This document shows, one piece after another, positions 61,574-64,000 of a DNA stretch of 64,000 nt. The stretch is from SZUA-36 sp963774415 (GTDB taxonomy: Bacteria > Pseudomonadota > Gammaproteobacteria > Xanthomonadales > SZUA-36): assembly GCA_963774415.1 (NCBI GenBank), contig CAVZEU010000003.1, positions 682,001 to 746,000 of the forward strand, read 5' to 3'. Within the stretch, counting starts at the first letter, position 1. Every line of letters starts with the position of its first letter. Below the pieces are notes generated by a model. It was not told the DNA's origin. It saw only the letters and a program-made list of their open reading frames with translations, and searched no databases. Position numbers and translations under genes: made by a program.

Positions 61574-62392
61574 CTAGCCGGCGGTTTCACCGCCATCGAC
61601 GGTCATTTCTGAACCCGTTATGAAAGAACTTAAATCGGAAGCCAGAAACAGCACGGCGTTTGCGATTTCCTCCGGCTTGCCAAACCTGTGCAAAGGGTTC
61701 AGGTCCCGCAGCGCCTGCCGCGCCTGCGCCGGCGTCGAGGCACCCATGGCTCCGAGTCGAGCCAGCCTGCCACATTCCTCATCGACCATGGCGGTATCCA
61801 CCAGCCCCGGATGCACCGAGTTGACCCGTATGTTGTATTCGAGTTGCGCAAACTCCAGTGCGATGGACTTGCTGAACAAACGTATGGCGCCTTTGGTCAT
61901 GCTGTAAAGGGAGCCGAACGGATAGCCCTTGATGCCCATGGCGGAGGAAAAATTGATAATCGACGCGCCCGCCGGGTTGGTGGCGGCCCTGGCCTTCAAC
62001 AAGGGCAGGGCGTACTTGACGCCCAGAAACATTCCTTCGATATTGACCTGGCATATTTGTCGCATTTCTGCCAGCGAAATGTCCTCGACCGGTTTGACCA
62101 GAACCACGCCGGCATTATTTACGAGGATGTCGAGGCCACCATAGCGTTTTTCGACGGCGTCCATCGCGGCGCGCCAGTGCTGTTCTTCACTGACATCCAG
62201 CACACGCGACTCGGCGCGGCCGTTGGCGCGGACAATGCTTTCCACGACAGATTGGGCCTCATCGGAACACGCTTCCAGGTCGGTCACAACCACGTTCGCC
62301 CCGGCGGCTGCCAGGGTTCTGGCGACGGCGGCGCCAATGCCGCCCGCCGCACCAGTAACCAGCGCTATCTTGTCACTGAGGTCAATCTTCAT
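61574..62392 (-). CDS. Short-chain dehydrogenase/reductase
   Basis: 272 residues. NAD(P)-binding TGAAGGIG (13-20), NNAG (92-95), catalytic Ser149/150 (INFSSAMG), Tyr163 and Lys167 (YSMTK), and the C-terminal SSFITGSEMTVDGGETAG are all classical. Asp38 after the second strand (VVTDLE) favours NAD(H) over NADP(H). It should interconvert an alcohol and ketone within the pathway fed by the TonB receptor. It lies 31 bases upstream of the receptor gene. Confidence 0.9.
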   Translation of the reverse strand: MKIDLSDKIALVTGAAGGIGAAVARTLAAAGANVVVTDLEACSDEAQSVVESIVRANGRAESRVLDVSEEQHWRAAMDAVEKRYGGLDILVNNAGVVLVKPVEDISLAEMRQICQVNIEGMFLGVKYALPLLKARAATNPAGASIINFSSAMGIKGYPFGSLYSMTKGAIRLFSKSIALEFAQLEYNIRVNSVHPGLVDTAMVDEECGRLARLGAMGASTPAQARQALRDLNPLHRFGKPEEIANAVLFLASDLSSFITGSEMTVDGGETAG

Positions 62393-62539
62393 TCAAATGT
62401 GGACGAACTCCTCCTGCGTTCAGGAACCTGCGCGCCCGCGCGGCATACGGCTGCTTATGAGAGCGTTCCTGACGCGTCGGGAAAGACTATCTTAATACTC
62501 GCGATGCTTGTATCAGCCAAAAGGATGACAAGCGGCTAC

Positions 62540-63292
62540 TTACCGCCGCGGGTATGTTGACATTAAGGGGCGTGCGGTACCGGGGCGGGTCTTTTGCTCG
62601 GTGAATACTTTCGCGAGCAATTCGGCGCGGGTAGCAACACCGGTCTTGCGGTAAATATGCTGCAGATGAGTCTTGATGGTGGGGACTCCGAGCATGAGTT
62701 CTTTTGCGATGGTTTTATTGCTCGCACCGGATGACACCAGCGCCAGGATATCCAGTTCGCGTCCTGTCAGCTTGTAACGATGGCCGAAGTTTTCTCTGCC
62801 GACGATGGGCCAGGGCAAATACGCGTTCATGAACGAATATTCCAGGAAGGGTTGAAGCTTCTGCAGTATCTTCCGTTCCCTGGTCGCGAACCGGCCCTGG
62901 TTTTCAGCGCGGAGCATTGTAATTACAGCAATGATCCTGCCGTTCGCGCGCAGGAACATGTCGGTCACGTAGCGGAAGTTCATTGGCTTGAGGAAGTCCC
63001 GATAGAACGGTAACCGCTGGATCTCGTGGGCGCTCAGCATCGAGTCCAGATTGAGTACAGTGGCGTTGCTTTTTTCATGCAAACTGGGGTTGAGGGGGTC
63101 CGATCGCATATAACGGCTCTGGTACAGATCGTCCGCTTCCATGGCGAGGTTATGGGTCACCAGGCTGTGGTGCCGCATATTGGTATCGACCAGGTAAAAT
63201 GCCGAGGATTTAAGATTCAGAAAGCTGTCGATCAGCTTCAGGCTCTCTTGCTGGAAATGTTCGGGAGAATCCGTCAGCCTAACCGCTTGCAT
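62540..63292 (-). CDS. LuxR family transcriptional regulator
   Basis: About 250 residues from the ATG at 63292, with AAGGGAGG immediately upstream; in-frame starts at 63328 and 63427 lack an SD. The N-terminal part (1-170) has no clear motif but is the size of a ligand-sensing domain. The C-terminal helix-turn-helix is clear: LTGRELDILALVSSGASNKTIAKELM, then VPTIKTHLQHIYRKTGVATR. It is the most upstream gene of the SDR-TonB-MFS-amidase group on the same strand and probably regulates it. Confidence 0.85.
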   Translation of the reverse strand: MQAVRLTDSPEHFQQESLKLIDSFLNLKSSAFYLVDTNMRHHSLVTHNLAMEADDLYQSRYMRSDPLNPSLHEKSNATVLNLDSMLSAHEIQRLPFYRDFLKPMNFRYVTDMFLRANGRIIAVITMLRAENQGRFATRERKILQKLQPFLEYSFMNAYLPWPIVGRENFGHRYKLTGRELDILALVSSGASNKTIAKELMLGVPTIKTHLQHIYRKTGVATRAELLAKVFTEQKTRPGTARPLMSTYPRR

Positions 63293-63540
63293 TTCCCTCC
63301 CTTCCCAATTTGTCGAAACCTGATTCATGCTATTCGCCGCCACTGCGAGAACCCGCACCCAAAGTATAATATAGACAGTGGAGTTTCGATTCCACGGGAG
63401 CGCGCTTGTCGTGGAATGGAAGCGCAATGGCGAGTCGGGGCCAGTCCGCAGAGGGATGTGTCAGCCACGACCGTGGCGGAATCGGGTATCGGAGCGGTGT
63501 TACCCTCGACGTGACCGGGTGACGGCACCGGGCTTAGGCG

Positions 63541-64000
63541 CTAGCCTCTCGAAATCTTCACCGGCTGACCGGGCTGCAAGCGTTCACCGCCGCGCGTAAC
63601 GATGCGGTCGCCCTGGTTGATGTCGCCGATCACCTCGACAAATCCGCCCAGCCCGATGCCCGTTTTGACCGGCACCTTTTCAACGGTGTTGTCGGCGTTG
63701 ACCCGCATGACGAAGATATTGGCGCCGCGCAGCACCAGGCCGTCGCGCGGTATCGCGATCAGTTCCCGCGGGGCGCTGTTGGGCAGGGCCACCCGTACCG
63801 GGCTGCCGACCACCCAGCGCGGGTCGTCGGCGGCGATGCGCACCTCGAACATGCGCGAACGGTTGTCGCCGACGGGAATCACGCGGCTGACGGTACTTTG
63901 CGACTCGCCTTGGCCGTGCTGCACTGGAACCTGCATGCCCTCCCTGATCCAGCCCGCGACCGACAGCGGCGCCTGTGCCCTGATTTCCCGGTGTTCGGTA
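63541..64000 (-). CDS. Efflux RND adaptor (membrane fusion) protein, C-terminal part
   Basis: The gene continues beyond the right edge of the window; about 153 codons are present. Residues such as FEVRIAADDPRWVVGSPVRV, ALPNSAPRELIAIPRDGLVL, NIFVMRVNADNTVEKVPVKTG and GDINQGDRIVTRGGERLQPG match the beta-barrel and membrane-proximal domains of HlyD/AcrA-like adaptors. The reading ends TAG at 63541-63543. Any transporter partner would lie outside the window or elsewhere. Confidence 0.82.
   Translation of the reverse strand, partial: TEHREIRAQAPLSVAGWIREGMQVPVQHGQGESQSTVSRVIPVGDNRSRMFEVRIAADDPRWVVGSPVRVALPNSAPRELIAIPRDGLVLRGANIFVMRVNADNTVEKVPVKTGIGLGGFVEVIGDINQGDRIVTRGGERLQPGQPVKISRG

Noticed and set aside
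1..64000. tRNA, rRNA or riboswitch genes
   Set aside because: No tRNA cloverleaf, rRNA segment or recognisable riboswitch core was seen on reading either strand; a covariance-model scan would be needed to exclude them.

Overview
The window is high-GC, densely packed DNA from a Gram-negative, respiring heterotroph. It encodes a TonB-dependent receptor, TolC/RND efflux, OmpA-type lipoproteins, ETF/ETF-QO and a secreted multiheme cytochrome. Gene content and the abundance of small inverted-repeat elements suggest a gammaproteobacterium, perhaps an environmental or marine lineage. The genus cannot be fixed from sequence reading alone.

Layout. (1) 1-6.5 kb: the tail of a uroporphyrinogen-III methyltransferase gene, a secreted repeat protein with an IPTL/PEP-CTERM-like C-terminus, and a nine-CXXCH multiheme cytochrome. 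A 263-bp MITE sits exactly between the cytochrome's Shine-Dalgarno sequence and its start codon. A non-coding stretch full of hairpin repeats follows. (2) 6.5-28.1 kb: a large amine/polyamine catabolism island. The minus-strand operon (15.5 to 6.5 kb) reads class-III aminotransferase, two paralogous FAD oxidoreductases, GcvT/DmdA-like protein, aldehyde dehydrogenase, gamma-glutamylpolyamine synthetase-like protein. The plus-strand operon reads BetI-like TetR regulator, PotFGHI-type ABC importer, Rieske oxygenase. A perfect 22-bp palindrome in the divergent promoter region probably binds the regulator. A second divergent pair follows: hydrolase plus Rieske oxygenase leftward; SpuC-type aminotransferase, agmatinase-family ureohydrolase, gamma-glutamyl-GABA hydrolase-like protein and an unknown membrane protein rightward, in a chain of overlapping genes. 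Together these look like uptake, N-dealkylation or hydroxylation, gamma-glutamylation, oxidation, transamination and methyl-group capture for an amine substrate, possibly N-methylated or guanidino. (3) 28.2-43.3 kb: mixed housekeeping and envelope genes (DUF445, asparaginase-domain protein, a 1001-residue orphan secreted protein, ArsC-like, YihY/BrkB, TlpA-like thioredoxin, LtaS/MdoB-like phosphotransferase with a PAP2 phosphatase, fumarylacetoacetase and maleylacetoacetate isomerase, two DUF4398/OmpA lipoproteins, YdcH, cystathionine beta-synthase-like enzyme). (4) 43.6-48.9 kb: acetoacetate-CoA ligase, ETF beta/alpha and ETF-QO. (5) 49.0-50.0 kb: four tandem copies of a 259-bp unit with inverted-repeat ends. 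(6) 50.2-56.8 kb: a P-loop kinase and a TolC-adaptor-RND efflux operon. (7) 56.9-63.3 kb: an amidase/nitrilase, MFS transporter, TonB receptor, SDR dehydrogenase and LuxR regulator cluster, and finally the C-terminus of another efflux adaptor.

The non-coding DNA is unusually structured. It holds two different MITEs with target-site duplications, a dispersed hairpin element whose core is conserved while its outer arms differ but stay self-complementary, a hairpin direct repeat of 123-bp period, and the 259-bp array. All protein functions are by family resemblance and none was verified by a database search.
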